Part shown: one piece after another, positions 1 through 9,304 of the stretch
Position numbering within the stretch: the first letter of the stretch is position 1
Layout of the letters: the number at the start of each line of letters is the position of its first letter
From: Oleidesulfovibrio alaskensis DSM 16109
GTDB taxonomy: Bacteria > Desulfobacterota > Desulfovibrionia > Desulfovibrionales > Desulfovibrionaceae
DNA length: 64,000 nt
Direction: 5' to 3'
Assembly: GCF_000482745.1 (NCBI RefSeq)
Contig: NZ_AXWQ01000014.1
Location: 76,670 to 140,669 of the forward strand
Notes under the pieces: model-generated
What the model saw: the letters and a program-made list of their open reading frames with translations, nothing else
Told to the model about the DNA's origin: nothing
Databases searched by the model: none
Program-made: the position numbers and the translations under genes

Positions 1-770
1 AGCTGTTGTGCGGCGGTGCGCATGCGCCGGCGCAAATGTTCGGGCACAGCGTCCGATGCGGCCAGATACCAGTCCGCATTACTGACAAAAGGCAGCGGAA
101 TGCGTTTGGTATGTTTCGGAATACCGCAGCGGCCTCCGATATCAAGATAGCCGTGTATTCTGCCTCCGCGCAGTTTCTTTCTGTTCAGGCCGAATCCTGC
201 GACAGGCTCGAAATGTCCTGCGAACAGCAGATCTCCGGCAAGGGCCTCATTCAGTTCCGGCCCGTAGAACACTCCTTCCTGATAGCCCCAGATGCGGTTT
301 CCGGCGGTCAGGTCGGCCAGACTGGCAGGTGAAAACGGCGGAGCGTCTTTGTCCATCATGAGCACGGTTCCCAGAGAAACCGTCCTGAACAGCAGGTGGT
401 AATGCGCATGGCTGTTCCGGGTGTCGGGAAGCGAAGGGATAAGGCCGACCAAACCGCGTTCCGCGTGGTACAGATTGCGCCGCCAGTTAGTCTGGATGAC
501 AGGCACAAGCGTAATGTCCGCGCGTCCGGCAACGGCTCTGGCTATGTCCATCTCGATACCTGTCCAGTTGCCGTCTGTATCTTCATACACATACGGCGGA
601 TATTCTCCTACTAGTATGGAAATAAAAGCCCGTCCGTCCGTCTCGCGATAGGCTTGCAGGCCTTTTCCGGCCGTGACGGTGCGTGTTGCCGGTGTTTCCT
701 GAGCATGCAGGCCGGCGGCAGGGAATACAAACAGAACAGCTATGAGTGCGTGCAGTATTTTGGTTATCAA
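1..770 (-). CDS. Periplasmic solute-binding protein, family 3 (3' end cut by window edge)
   Basis: The minus strand is open from about 770 to the window edge. It encodes a signal peptide (residues 1-22, ending LHA before QE) and then a family-3 extracellular binding domain. Visible hallmarks are GEYPPYVYED near the start, GIEMDIARAV for the ligand-binding lobe, and the strand-switch region VGLIPSLPDT. About 256 residues are seen, so only the extreme C-terminus is missing. Stand-alone proteins of this type either feed polar amino-acid ABC transporters or act as sensors; no permease is visible here. The start chosen is TTG at 770 because it precedes the signal peptide directly. There is no clear ribosome-binding site, so the start is uncertain. 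Confidence 0.72.
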   Translation of the reverse strand, partial: MITKILHALIAVLFVFPAAGLHAQETPATRTVTAGKGLQAYRETDGRAFISILVGEYPPYVYEDTDGNWTGIEMDIARAVAGRADITLVPVIQTNWRRNLYHAERGLVGLIPSLPDTRNSHAHYHLLFRTVSLGTVLMMDKDAPPFSPASLADLTAGNRIWGYQEGVFYGPELNEALAGDLLFAGHFEPVAGFGLNRKKLRGGRIHGYLDIGGRCGIPKHTKRIPLPFVSNADWYLAASDAVPEHLRRRMRTAAQQ

Positions 771-1131
771 TGGATTATGGATAAAAATGGTATGTCCGGT
801 AATACCGGTGTTGTGAGTGCGGATGGCATTGCACGATAATACTGTGTCTCCGGCAGATACTGCCGTACATTATTTCATACAGTTTGTTAAGCCCCGCGGC
901 CCCATTGCTCCGCTGATGGTATAAGGCACATGGAATAACCATTGGTTCCGGATGGAAAGAACTGCGCGGCAGGGAATATAGTGTGCGGAACTGCAGAATG
1001 CGTTGTACGCGGGTGCAGGAAGACAGGCGCATTGCGGATGTGCTGAACCTGCTTGTATTTGTCTCTGCGATGCGTAATAGTGGAAGAAGTATATTTTTAC
1101 GTCTCCACTGCTAACCTCGGGGAGCCTTCGG
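771..1131. other. Divergent intergenic region
   Basis: This lies between the minus-strand binding protein and the plus-strand alcohol dehydrogenase and should hold both promoters. I see a small perfect hairpin (CGGCAG-ATA-CTGCCG, 851-865) and a Shine-Dalgarno GGGGAG just before 1132, but no convincing coding frame. Confidence 0.5.
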
Positions 1132-2298
1132 ATGGTGGATGATTCTTTGTATGCTTTGCGCAAGCTGATTGTGCCCGAAGTGGTCTTCGGTGCCGGAGCG
1201 CTCCGTCTGGTGGGTCAGTATGCCGTCAACTTCAACCTGACGCACTGCCTTGTGGTTACCGATGCCGGTGTGGCGTCGGCGGGATGGAGCGGCAGCGTAG
1301 TGGATGCTTTGCAGGCTCACGGAGTCAGTTCCACTGTATTCAGCGATATTTCCGCCAATCCCCGCGATACCGAGGTGCGCCAAGGGGTTGCCGTGTACCG
1401 CGCGGCAGGGTGTGACGGCATTGTGGCTGTGGGCGGCGGCAGCCCCATGGACTGCGCCAAAGGGATAGGACTGATGGTTTCCGGCGGCAGAGACGTGCTG
1501 GAATACGAAGGCGTGGATAAAGTTGAGGTGCCCGCGCCGCCGCTCATCTGTATTCCCACCACGGCGGGCACCAGTGCCGATGTATCTCAGTTCGCCATTA
1601 TCAATGACGCGCGACGCAGGTTGAAAATAGCCATTGTCAGCAAATCCGCTGTGCCTGATCTGGCGCTTGTCGATCCTTCCACCACTCTTTCCATGCCGCC
1701 GCGGCTCACCGCATCCACCGGCCTTGATGCCTTGTGCCATGCGGTGGAGGCCTATTGTTCCACGGTAAGCTCGCCCATGACTGATCTTTTTGCATTGCGC
1801 GCCATGCGGCTTATCGGTGCCAATCTGCAGAACGTGCTCGACAACCCGCAGGACATGGCCGCGCGGGAAAATATGATGCTGGCATCCATGTATGCGGGGT
1901 TTGCATTTTCCAATGCCATACTGGGGGCGGTTCACGCCATGGCGCACGGTCTGGGGGGGCTGCTGGACATGCCGCACGGAGAGTGCAATGCCATTCTGAT
2001 GCCCCATGTGGTGCGGGCAAACTGTCAGGTTGTTCCCGCCCGCTGCGCCGATATTGCGCAGGAACTGGGGTTTGCCGGTGCGCCGTCCGGTGCGGATGCA
2101 CTGGGTGATTTTTTACATGACAGGCTGCTCGATATGCGGCGCAGGGCCGGAGTGACGGCAACGCTGGGCACCATGGGCATGAAGCGTGAAGATATCCCCT
2201 CGCTGGCACGCAATGCCATGCACGATGCCTGCATGCTGACCAACCCCCGCAGGTTTACGCTGCAGGAAGTGGAAGCATTGTATCTGGAAGCGTTTTGA
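1132..2298 (+). CDS. ercA: Iron-containing alcohol dehydrogenase, ErcA-like
   Basis: This 388-residue group III metal-dependent alcohol dehydrogenase has the NAD-binding GGGSPMDCAKG at residues 101-111. The metal ligands fit Asp199, His203, His268 and His282 (LDALCHAVEAY; GAVHAMAHGLGG; MPHGEC). The sequence matches, from memory, the ErcA subgroup first described in Pseudomonas ethanol-oxidation regulation, for example NPRD near residue 78 and HDACMLTNPRR near the C-terminus. A PAS histidine kinase starts 21 bp downstream, the same neighbourhood as ErcA with its sensor kinases. The role could therefore be regulatory or sensory as well as NAD-dependent alcohol or aldehyde conversion in the cytoplasm. 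A GGGGAG ribosome-binding site supports the start. ErcA assignment is inference; the Fe-ADH family is secure. Confidence 0.88.
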   Translation: MVDDSLYALRKLIVPEVVFGAGALRLVGQYAVNFNLTHCLVVTDAGVASAGWSGSVVDALQAHGVSSTVFSDISANPRDTEVRQGVAVYRAAGCDGIVAVGGGSPMDCAKGIGLMVSGGRDVLEYEGVDKVEVPAPPLICIPTTAGTSADVSQFAIINDARRRLKIAIVSKSAVPDLALVDPSTTLSMPPRLTASTGLDALCHAVEAYCSTVSSPMTDLFALRAMRLIGANLQNVLDNPQDMAARENMMLASMYAGFAFSNAILGAVHAMAHGLGGLLDMPHGECNAILMPHVVRANCQVVPARCADIAQELGFAGAPSGADALGDFLHDRLLDMRRRAGVTATLGTMGMKREDIPSLARNAMHDACMLTNPRRFTLQEVEALYLEAF

Positions 2299-2319
2299 AA
2301 ATGAAATCAAGGGTGCGGC

Positions 2320-4497
2320 ATGATGCAGGATTCCACAAAAAAACAGCCCGATCTTCCGCCGGACAGTCAGGGGGGTGAGCACCCGCTCCGTGCCGGACAG
2401 GCTATTTCTTCCGGAGCGGCAGATGCAGCGTCCGGAGGGTCTTCTGCGCCGCAGGAAGACCTGCAGTACCGTGATGCGGTGAGCAGCCTGATAGGGTTGG
2501 GCGAAAAGTCGCTGCGCAAGAGTTATTATCCTGAACTGAGGCGCAAGATTGCTGAGCTGGATGTGTTCCGGCGCATGGTTGACCACGCCAGCGATGCCAT
2601 GCTGCTGCTGCGGACAGGCCCGCCTCTTGCCGTCACGCATCTGAATTCTGCCGCGCGCCGTCTGCTGGGGCCGGGACCGGAGGAGGGCGGCAGCATTGAT
2701 CTGGCGGCGCAGCTGGGCCCCCGTGTGGAAGCCGCGTTGCTGGCAAGCAGCAAGGGGGGGCGTTCCAAACGCCTGACGCTGCATGTGCAGCAGGCGGACG
2801 GAGCCGAACTGGTGCTCGAAGCCTCGTTTTCGCCCATGCCTTCGGCGGAGGGCGATCCGGGGCAGGTAATCATGGTGGCCCGTGATGTGACAGCGGGGTT
2901 CAGGGCCGAACGTTCGCTGCGCGAGAGCGAGGAACGCTTCCGCGTGGTCTTTGAGCAGTCCATGCAGCATGTGGTTGTTCTTTCTCCCGAAGGTCTTATC
3001 CTGCGCGCCAACCAGAGTCTGCTTTCCGAATTTGCCATTTCTTTTGACGACCTGCGCGGCCAGCGTCTGAGTGATGCTCCGTGGCTGCGCAATATGCCGG
3101 AAATGGCGCGCAATGCCGAATCGGATGTAAGCAGTGCATCGGCGGGTGTCAGCGTGCGCCGGCTGTATCCTGTACGGCTGCCATCGGGGCAGCTGTTTTT
3201 CGACTGTTCTTTCAAACCGGTGCGTGACGATGCCGGACGTATTATCCATGTGGTTGTGGAGGCACGCGATATTACCGCGCTGCTGGAGGCAGAGAATGAA
3301 TCGCGCATGCTGCGCGGGCTGCTGACCAATGTGGTGGATTCCATGCCTTCGGTGCTGGCTGCGGTTGATGCCGCGGGCAGGGTCATCCAGTGGAACAGAG
3401 AGGCCGAACGGCTGACCGGAACATCTGCACGCGAGGCCATGGGCCGTCCGGTGGAGGCCATGCTGCCGCATGTGGCTTCGCTGCGTTCGATGGTGCGCTA
3501 CAGCATGGCCGAACAGCGCCCCATGGCCGAGTCTAAGGTGCCGCGGACGCTGCCCGGCGGAAGGGTCGTTTATGAGGATGTGACAGTGTATCCGTTGTCC
3601 ACGGGACATGATCAGGGCGCTGTCATCCGCATTGACGATGTTTCGGACAAAGTGCTGATGGAACAGACCATGGTGCAGGCGGAAAAGATGCTTTCCGTCG
3701 GCGGTCTTGCTGCAGGTATGGCTCACGAAATCAACAACCCTCTGGGTGCTGTTGTGCAGGGGCTGCAAAATGTGTTTCGCCGTCTTGATCCTGCGGTTGA
3801 CCGTAACAGCACTGTGGCGGCCGCGCTGGGGTGCGATCTGCATGCCATGGATGCATACATGCGCGAGCGGAAAATATACCGTATTCTTGAAGGAATGCGT
3901 GAAGCCTCCATGCGGGCGGCAGATATTGTCCGCAATATGCTCACCTTTTCCCGCAAGTCGGATATGTCGCGCTCTTCGTGCGATCTGCACGCCATGATGG
4001 ACAGTGTCATTTCACTGGCAGAAGCTGACTACGATCTGAAAAAACATTACGACTTCAAAAGAATAAAGCTGGTCCGGCTGTACGAGCCCGTACCGCTTAT
4101 CGCCTGTAATAAAACAGAGGTGGAGCAGGTGCTGCTGAACCTGCTGCGTAATGCGGCCCAGTCGTTTTATGCCGTGGGCACCATTGCCGGTTCCGGTACA
4201 AAACGGGTGCTGTTGTGCCATGAACCGGTGATAACGGTGCGGATACGTAAAGCGGAGCGCTACGTGTATGTGGACGTGGAGGATAACGGACCGGGTATGC
4301 CGGAAGATGTGACCCTGCGCGTGTTCGAGCCGTTTTTCACAACCAAGGCACCGGGCGCGGGCACGGGGCTGGGGTTGTCCGTTTCTTATTTTATCATCAC
4401 CCGAAATCATAAAGGCACCATGACGGTGACATCGGCGCCGGGCAGAGGCAGCTGTTTTACCGTGGGGCTGCCGCATAACGGCAGCACGCCGGAGTGA
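2320..4497 (+). CDS. Multi-PAS sensor histidine kinase
   Basis: This 725-residue kinase has no transmembrane segment, so it is probably cytoplasmic. A low-complexity N-terminus (1-60) precedes three PAS-type domains at about 75-195, 205-320 and 330-450. A HisKA dimerisation domain with phospho-acceptor His469 (MAHEINNPLG) follows, then a HATPase domain with N-box Asn611 (NLLRNAAQS), D655NGPGM and a GTGLGLSVSYF box. There is no receiver domain, so the partner response regulator is elsewhere. It follows the ErcA-like dehydrogenase by 21 bp and is probably co-transcribed, suggesting it reports on alcohol or redox state. An unusual charged insert lies between the H-box and N-box (RRLDPAVDRNS and onward). 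Confidence 0.92.
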   Translation: MMQDSTKKQPDLPPDSQGGEHPLRAGQAISSGAADAASGGSSAPQEDLQYRDAVSSLIGLGEKSLRKSYYPELRRKIAELDVFRRMVDHASDAMLLLRTGPPLAVTHLNSAARRLLGPGPEEGGSIDLAAQLGPRVEAALLASSKGGRSKRLTLHVQQADGAELVLEASFSPMPSAEGDPGQVIMVARDVTAGFRAERSLRESEERFRVVFEQSMQHVVVLSPEGLILRANQSLLSEFAISFDDLRGQRLSDAPWLRNMPEMARNAESDVSSASAGVSVRRLYPVRLPSGQLFFDCSFKPVRDDAGRIIHVVVEARDITALLEAENESRMLRGLLTNVVDSMPSVLAAVDAAGRVIQWNREAERLTGTSAREAMGRPVEAMLPHVASLRSMVRYSMAEQRPMAESKVPRTLPGGRVVYEDVTVYPLSTGHDQGAVIRIDDVSDKVLMEQTMVQAEKMLSVGGLAAGMAHEINNPLGAVVQGLQNVFRRLDPAVDRNSTVAAALGCDLHAMDAYMRERKIYRILEGMREASMRAADIVRNMLTFSRKSDMSRSSCDLHAMMDSVISLAEADYDLKKHYDFKRIKLVRLYEPVPLIACNKTEVEQVLLNLLRNAAQSFYAVGTIAGSGTKRVLLCHEPVITVRIRKAERYVYVDVEDNGPGMPEDVTLRVFEPFFTTKAPGAGTGLGLSVSYFIITRNHKGTMTVTSAPGRGSCFTVGLPHNGSTPE

Positions 4498-4520
4498 ATT
4501 GAGCGGTCCGTCACCGGCGC

Positions 4521-6863
4521 TCAGCGTGAGGCACTGTCGTATCTGCGGTTGCGTTTGCAGCGGTACATGGCGTGGTCGGCGTGGCTGATAATCTGGTCCA
4601 CGTCGGTGGCGTCGTCGGGGCAGACGGCAATGCCGATGGAGCCTGAAACAACACGCACGGTGCCGTTCAGGTTTATGGGGGTGCTGATGGCGGCGGAAAC
4701 CCGTTCGGATGCGTGCGCCAGATCTTCGTTACTGCGGATATCGTGCAGCAGAACGATGAACTCGTCTCCGCCGATCCGTGCGCATGTGTCCACCTCGCGC
4801 AGACTCTGGCGCAGTCTTTCAGCTACGGTGCGCAACACATGGTCGCCTGCTTCATGGCCCAGAGTGTCATTTATCTCTTTAAAATCATTAAGGTCGATGA
4901 ACAGAACGGCAAAACGGACCCCGTTTCTTTTGCTCATGGCAACGGAACGGCGCAGTCTGTCCATGAAAAGCCGTCTGTTGGGCAGCCCCGTCAGGCCGTC
5001 GTGCATGGCCAGATGCCGGATATGCTCTTCGCTGCGTTTTTGTTCCGTGATGTCTTCCAGCACCAGAACTATGTTGGCCGGATGTCCGTCGTTGTCCACC
5101 ACGGGAGCAACGGAAACAGACAGCCAGCGGTCATCGCCGTCCTTGCGCGGGCTTTTTATCTCCTGCCGCCAGCGCTCACCTTTGTGCAGCGCCTCCCATA
5201 CCGGTGCCGAGCTTTCAGGGTCGGCCAGCAGCGGCAGCGGCCTGCCCTGCAGTTCGTGCAGCGTAAAGCCGGTTATTTCTTCGTAACGCGGGTTCAGGTG
5301 CACGGTGTTTCCGGCAGGGTCGGTGACCACCACGGCCACGGAACTCTGTTCCAGCGCTTCCGACAGCATGCGGATGCGGCTTTCCTGAGCGCGCCGCTGT
5401 GAGATATCGCGGGCGATACCCACCGTACCCACGGCCACGGTGTTGCCCGAAGCGTCTTTTTCCATGATGGGACGTTTGATGATATCGGCCCAGATGGAGA
5501 CCCCTCCGGCACCGGCAAGCCACTGGTCGTATCGCAGGTCGGCCAGCCTTGTCATGGCGTCGGCATCGCTCTGCCGCTGGTTGGCGGCAAGTTCGCCCGG
5601 CCACAGGTCTTCGTCTGTCCTGCCGGGAACATCCAGCGGGTCGCGGTGCAGAAAATCGGCAAAGGCCTGATTGACGGCCAGATACACACTGCCTGCGTCC
5701 TTGATCCATGCCATGTCGGGCAGTCCGTCCAGCAGGGCGTGCAGCTGCCGTTCGTATGCTCTCAGGTTGGTTATGTCGGCCGAAATACCCAGTACGCCCT
5801 GCGGTTGTCCGTTGGCATCCAGCAGAGGCACTTTGCTCACCAGCCCTATGACTGTTCTGCCGTCATGCAGCGGAATGGTGCGTTCGGCATTGATAACCGG
5901 ACGGCCTGTGTCCAGCACTTCCTGTTCTTCGCGCAGTATGGCGCCGCCGAGGACGGCGGACATGCCCAGATCGGTGTCGGTGAGCCCCAGTATGTCGTTG
6001 ACAGAAGCGTTGAACAGGTTGCGGGCATACAGTTCGTTGGCTCCCAGATACCTGCTGTTTCTGTCTTTCCAGAAGACATGGTAGGGAATGTGCGCGAGAA
6101 CGTTTTCCAGCAGGGATGTTTTTTCCGCCAGCTGTTCCTGCAGCCGGTGATGGTCGCTTATGTCACGGGCAATGGCGATGGCGCAGGAAAACCCCTCCAG
6201 CTGGACATGGCGGGCGGAGATGAGCACATGGTGAGGTGTGCCGCCGCCGTCGTGCATGACGGCGGGCAGGTTGCTCACACTGCCTTCGCGCTCCAGCATC
6301 AGTTCAAACCTGTTGCGTGCACCGTTGCCCCATTCCAGCAGACTGTCCAGAGATTCGCCCAGCAGCTGCCCCCAGTCGCGGGCAAGCAGGCGCTGCAGGC
6401 TTTCATTGACGTCCAGCACCAGCCCGGTGTGCAGATTGACCACCATTATGGGATCCGGCGTGGCGTGAAAGGTGGCCTGAAATTTTGCTTCACCGCGGCG
6501 CGAGGCAATGTCGGAAAGGGCGCTGTCCGCCTGCTTGCGCAGGTGGGCGCGCTCACGCTCCGCTTCTGCAAGGCGTCTGCGCAGCTGATGGTGGTTTTCT
6601 TCCAGCGAACTGAGCTGGGCTGCTGTGCGCGCGTGTTCGCGCAGCTGCTTTGTCCACGCGGCGCGCATCTGCAGCCATGCGGCGATACCGCACAGAGTTG
6701 CGGCACAACCACCGGCCAACGGCGGCAGCAAAGCAAAAAGTGCCCCGCTTTCCGGTATTCCGGCAAGGCGCAGAAAAAGAGCAGCTCCCAGCGATGCTGT
6801 AATGGCGATAAGCAGCACGGCGGCGCAGATAAACGCAATGCGTTTTCCCGTTCCGTGCTGCAC
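4521..6863 (-). CDS. Membrane-anchored multi-PAS diguanylate cyclase
   Basis: A 780-residue protein predicted to make cyclic di-GMP. Two hydrophobic segments (about 8-31 and 36-60) anchor it, a coiled coil (about 70-118) follows, then PAS/PAC modules to about 600 and a C-terminal GGDEF domain. The active-site loop is intact: GGDEF at 698-702. An allosteric inhibition site RxxD (REVD) sits exactly five residues upstream, so product inhibition is expected. There is no EAL domain. The initiation codon is GTG at 6863 with a weak AGG upstream. It converges on the histidine kinase gene, with only 23 bp between the stop codons. The ligand or redox signal sensed by the PAS domains cannot be read from the sequence. 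Confidence 0.93.
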   Translation of the reverse strand: MQHGTGKRIAFICAAVLLIAITASLGAALFLRLAGIPESGALFALLPPLAGGCAATLCGIAAWLQMRAAWTKQLREHARTAAQLSSLEENHHQLRRRLAEAERERAHLRKQADSALSDIASRRGEAKFQATFHATPDPIMVVNLHTGLVLDVNESLQRLLARDWGQLLGESLDSLLEWGNGARNRFELMLEREGSVSNLPAVMHDGGGTPHHVLISARHVQLEGFSCAIAIARDISDHHRLQEQLAEKTSLLENVLAHIPYHVFWKDRNSRYLGANELYARNLFNASVNDILGLTDTDLGMSAVLGGAILREEQEVLDTGRPVINAERTIPLHDGRTVIGLVSKVPLLDANGQPQGVLGISADITNLRAYERQLHALLDGLPDMAWIKDAGSVYLAVNQAFADFLHRDPLDVPGRTDEDLWPGELAANQRQSDADAMTRLADLRYDQWLAGAGGVSIWADIIKRPIMEKDASGNTVAVGTVGIARDISQRRAQESRIRMLSEALEQSSVAVVVTDPAGNTVHLNPRYEEITGFTLHELQGRPLPLLADPESSAPVWEALHKGERWRQEIKSPRKDGDDRWLSVSVAPVVDNDGHPANIVLVLEDITEQKRSEEHIRHLAMHDGLTGLPNRRLFMDRLRRSVAMSKRNGVRFAVLFIDLNDFKEINDTLGHEAGDHVLRTVAERLRQSLREVDTCARIGGDEFIVLLHDIRSNEDLAHASERVSAAISTPINLNGTVRVVSGSIGIAVCPDDATDVDQIISHADHAMYRCKRNRRYDSASR

Positions 6864-7177
6864 GGCGGACCTGTTGATACCTTCCCCCGCTCCCGCCAGA
6901 CTTCACCGCCTCCCGTCCCCATGACTGTGCGGCGGCCTGTCGGGATGAATTTCCGGTTGCGGCCGTTCCCCCGCGGACGTCAGGTGCAGCCGGACACTAT
7001 CGGCATATCATGTAGCAGCCGTGTGTTCAAGATATACAGAGACAGTGCAGTATATGGTGCGCAGGTACAGTATGCCGACTGTACCTGCCATGCTGTGTGC
7101 TTCATGCGGCAGATGCGGCTGCATGCTGTGCCCTGCTGGTGCGCGTGCACGTTCGTGCTGCCGGCATCTACTTTTTT
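6864..7177. other. Intergenic region with a long perfect inverted repeat
   Basis: This lies upstream of the diguanylate cyclase and downstream of the TPR lipoprotein, both on the minus strand. The only clear structure is the 11-bp inverted repeat at 7061-7088. No coding frame looks real. Confidence 0.5.
7061..7088. repeat. Perfect 11-bp inverted repeat, 6-nt spacer
   Basis: GCAGGTACAGT (7061-7071) and its complement ACTGTACCTGC (7078-7088) flank ATGCCG. No T-run follows on either strand, so a plain intrinsic terminator is unlikely. It sits about 200 bp upstream of the diguanylate cyclase start and could be an operator or an mRNA 3'-end stem for the TPR lipoprotein. Confidence 0.6.
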
Positions 7178-7762
7178 TCAGGGGCATATGTTCTGTCTGC
7201 GGGCCGACTCAAGCCCTGTGCAGTCGCCCGTGGAGCATCCGTTTTCAAAGTCGCTGCATGCTCCGGCGGCGTCTCCCAGCACCAGTTTTGCGCCGCCTCT
7301 GATGTTCCATGCCTGATTATACGCGGTGTCATATTCCAGCGCGCGCGTTGTGTCGCGCACCGCGCCTATGGCGTTGCCCATGCGCAGCATTACAAGACCG
7401 CGCCATGTATAGCTTTCGGCCGAAGGCTTCAGCCGTACGGCCTGTGTCATGTCGTCAAAGGCTTTTTCCCACCGTTTCTGTTCGCTGTAGGCAAGCCCCC
7501 GCCGCAGAAGCGCTTCGGCATAGTCAGGCTCGGCCTCCAGCGCCTTGTTCAGGTATTCCACTGCTTTTTCGGGGTCGCTGCAGGTATTGTCCTTCCACAG
7601 CACATGGGCCATGGCATACCATTTTTCCGCGTCCTGCGAATGGGTACCGCTCATGCCCATGGGGTTGAAGCGCGGCAGTTCCGGCTCTTCGCGCCCGCCG
7701 CATGCCGTCAGCAGCAGTGCGGCGCACAGGGTCAGCAGCAGTGCGGTTTTGTGTGCGGTCAT
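7178..7762 (-). CDS. TPR-repeat lipoprotein
   Basis: A 194-residue lipoprotein. The N-terminus MTAHKTALLLTLC runs into a lipobox (LLTAC) for acylation. The mature part carries three to four tetratricopeptide repeats, for example AVEYLNKALEAEPDYAEAL and AFDDMTQAVRLKPSAES. The C-terminal tail has three cysteines (GACSDFENGCSTGDC). TPR lipoproteins usually act as scaffolds in the periplasm or outer membrane; a specific partner cannot be inferred. The start at 7762 was chosen over one 54 nt upstream because an AGGAG lies 8 nt before it and it begins the signal peptide directly. It is transcribed away from the DJ-1 family gene. Confidence 0.82.
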   Translation of the reverse strand: MTAHKTALLLTLCAALLLTACGGREEPELPRFNPMGMSGTHSQDAEKWYAMAHVLWKDNTCSDPEKAVEYLNKALEAEPDYAEALLRRGLAYSEQKRWEKAFDDMTQAVRLKPSAESYTWRGLVMLRMGNAIGAVRDTTRALEYDTAYNQAWNIRGGAKLVLGDAAGACSDFENGCSTGDCTGLESARRQNICP

Positions 7763-8022
7763 GGATATTGCTCCTGCGCGGCAGGTGCCGCGGTATATGT
7801 TCTGTGCCGGACACACGCTAGCCTAACAGCCGCCGGCAGGCAATGCAGGGCTTTTATCCGGTGCATGCACGGTTGTACATCGCGCCGTATTATGTGCTAT
7901 GGCAGAGCATCTGCAATGTCGGCTACGTTGCCGCCGTCACTGCGGCGGCTGTGTTCATTACCTGTTCCGCCATGCTGCCTGCGGGCAGCGGCGGGGCGGA
8001 TTTATCCCGCAAGGAGAGTAAA

Positions 8023-8610
8023 ATGGCTGAAAAACGTATTCTGATGCTGGTGGGTGATTTTGTGGAAGACTATGAGGCTATGGTGCCTTTTCAGATGCTG
8101 GGTATGGTCGGGCATACCGTGCACGCCGTGTGCCCCGGTAAAAAAGCCGGTGAAACGGTTAAAACCGCGGTGCACGATTTTGAAGGCGACCAGACCTATA
8201 CGGAAAAGCCCGGACACAACTTTATGCTGAACTGCGATTTTGACAGCGTTGATGTGGCGCACTATGACGCGCTGGTTGTTCCCGGCGGCCGTGCACCGGA
8301 ATATATCCGGCTCAACGCACGGGTTATTGAGATTGTGCGGCAGTTTGACAAGGCCCGCAAGCCCATAGCAGCCGTGTGCCACGGACAGCAGGTGCTGGTG
8401 ACCGCAGGCGTGCTGCAGGGGCACACCTGCACGGCTTATCCCGCGGTAAAGCCTGACGTGGAGGCGGCGGGCGCCACATGGTGCGAGGTGAACGACACAG
8501 CTTCGAACGCCTGCGTCAGCGGGCATGTTGTCACTGCGCCTGCGTGGCCTGCCCACCCCGAATGGATGCGCAAGTTTCTGGAGGTACTGGGAACCCGCAT
8601 TGAGCCGTAA
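8023..8610 (+). CDS. DJ-1/PfpI family protein
   Basis: A 195-residue cytoplasmic protein of the class I glutamine amidotransferase-like fold. It opens with the typical MAEKRILMLVGDFVEDYE, and the nucleophile elbow AVCHG carries the conserved reactive Cys followed by His. An acidic residue in PEYIRL is a candidate Cys-activating Glu. Family members include intracellular proteases, glyoxalases and protein deglycases; which applies here is unresolved. The start at 8023 has AAGGAGA upstream; the open frame reaches back to 7843 but that part has no ribosome-binding site. A strong terminator follows. Confidence 0.88.
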   Translation: MAEKRILMLVGDFVEDYEAMVPFQMLGMVGHTVHAVCPGKKAGETVKTAVHDFEGDQTYTEKPGHNFMLNCDFDSVDVAHYDALVVPGGRAPEYIRLNARVIEIVRQFDKARKPIAAVCHGQQVLVTAGVLQGHTCTAYPAVKPDVEAAGATWCEVNDTASNACVSGHVVTAPAWPAHPEWMRKFLEVLGTRIEP

Positions 8611-8631
8611 TTTTATTACCGGTAGATAAGA

Positions 8632-8658
8632 GGCGGGCAGCACGGCTGCCCGCCTTTT
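8632..8658 (+). terminator. Intrinsic terminator after the DJ-1 family gene
   Basis: A 10-bp perfect stem (GGCGGGCAGC / GCTGCCCGCC) with a 3-nt loop is followed by TTTT. It sits between convergent genes. Confidence 0.85.
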
Positions 8659-8680
8659 CATGTATTCACCTTGACGGAGG

Positions 8681-9304
8681 CTAGGCTTCGCCCTCGCCGG
8701 GGCCGGAAGCGACAGGATACTCGCCGCGCACCGGTGCGGTGGCCCGTCCGAGCCAGTCAATGGTCCTGCCCAGATGATCCATGTTACCCATGCCTTCGGC
8801 ATCGCCGGAGACTTCGCCTTTGTGCAGGCCGTAGCCCAGATTCCAGTACACGGAACCGGGAACGATCATCTGCGACATCATGAACATGTGGTTGATGCTG
8901 TCAAAAACGTGGATGCCGCCGCCTCTGCGCACAGCTACCACAGCGGCCCCTATCTTGCCGCGCAGCAGATGTCCGTTGGCAATGGAGACAAGACCTGTTC
9001 TGTCGAGAACGGCCTTCATTTCGGATGAGACATCGGCAAAGTATGTGGGCGACCCCATGATGATTGCGTCGGCGCGGAAAATTTTTTCCGCCAGATCATT
9101 GAACAGGTCGGTCGTGACGGAACACCGCCCGTCTTTATTTTCAAAACACTTGTAGCAGGCTATGCAGCCCCGTACCGGTTTGCCGCCCACGCGGACAAGT
9201 TCCGTTTCCCATCCTGCTTTTTCCAGCGGGGCCAGAGTCTGGCGCAGCAGGGTTTCCGTATTGCCGCCTTTGCGGGGACTGCCGTTGATGGCTATGGCGT
9301 ACAT
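8681..9304 (-). CDS. Flavodoxin-fold NAD(P)H reductase / iron-sulfur flavoprotein
   Basis: A 207-residue flavoprotein. The FMN phosphate-binding loop NGSPRKGGNTETLL is at residues 8-21. The compact cysteine cluster CIACYKCFENKDGRC (about 48-62) resembles the iron-sulfur flavoprotein (Isf) family, and GSPTYFADVSSEMKAVLDR is the second FMN loop. Proteins of this family shuttle electrons in anaerobes, often in oxygen or peroxide defence. The start at 9304 has AAGGAGA six nt upstream; an in-frame extension to 9385 lacks one. The spacing of the four cysteines is compatible with a [4Fe-4S] cluster, but cluster content is inference. Confidence 0.87.
   Translation of the reverse strand: MYAIAINGSPRKGGNTETLLRQTLAPLEKAGWETELVRVGGKPVRGCIACYKCFENKDGRCSVTTDLFNDLAEKIFRADAIIMGSPTYFADVSSEMKAVLDRTGLVSIANGHLLRGKIGAAVVAVRRGGGIHVFDSINHMFMMSQMIVPGSVYWNLGYGLHKGEVSGDAEGMGNMDHLGRTIDWLGRATAPVRGEYPVASGPGEGEA

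Noticed and set aside
2113..3990. 625-codon open frame on the minus strand
   Set aside because: It lies antisense to the histidine kinase, is rich in His, Arg and Gln, and has no domain; an artefact of GC-biased codons.
5646..7316. 556-codon open frame on the plus strand
   Set aside because: Antisense to the diguanylate cyclase, with no ribosome-binding site or recognisable motif.
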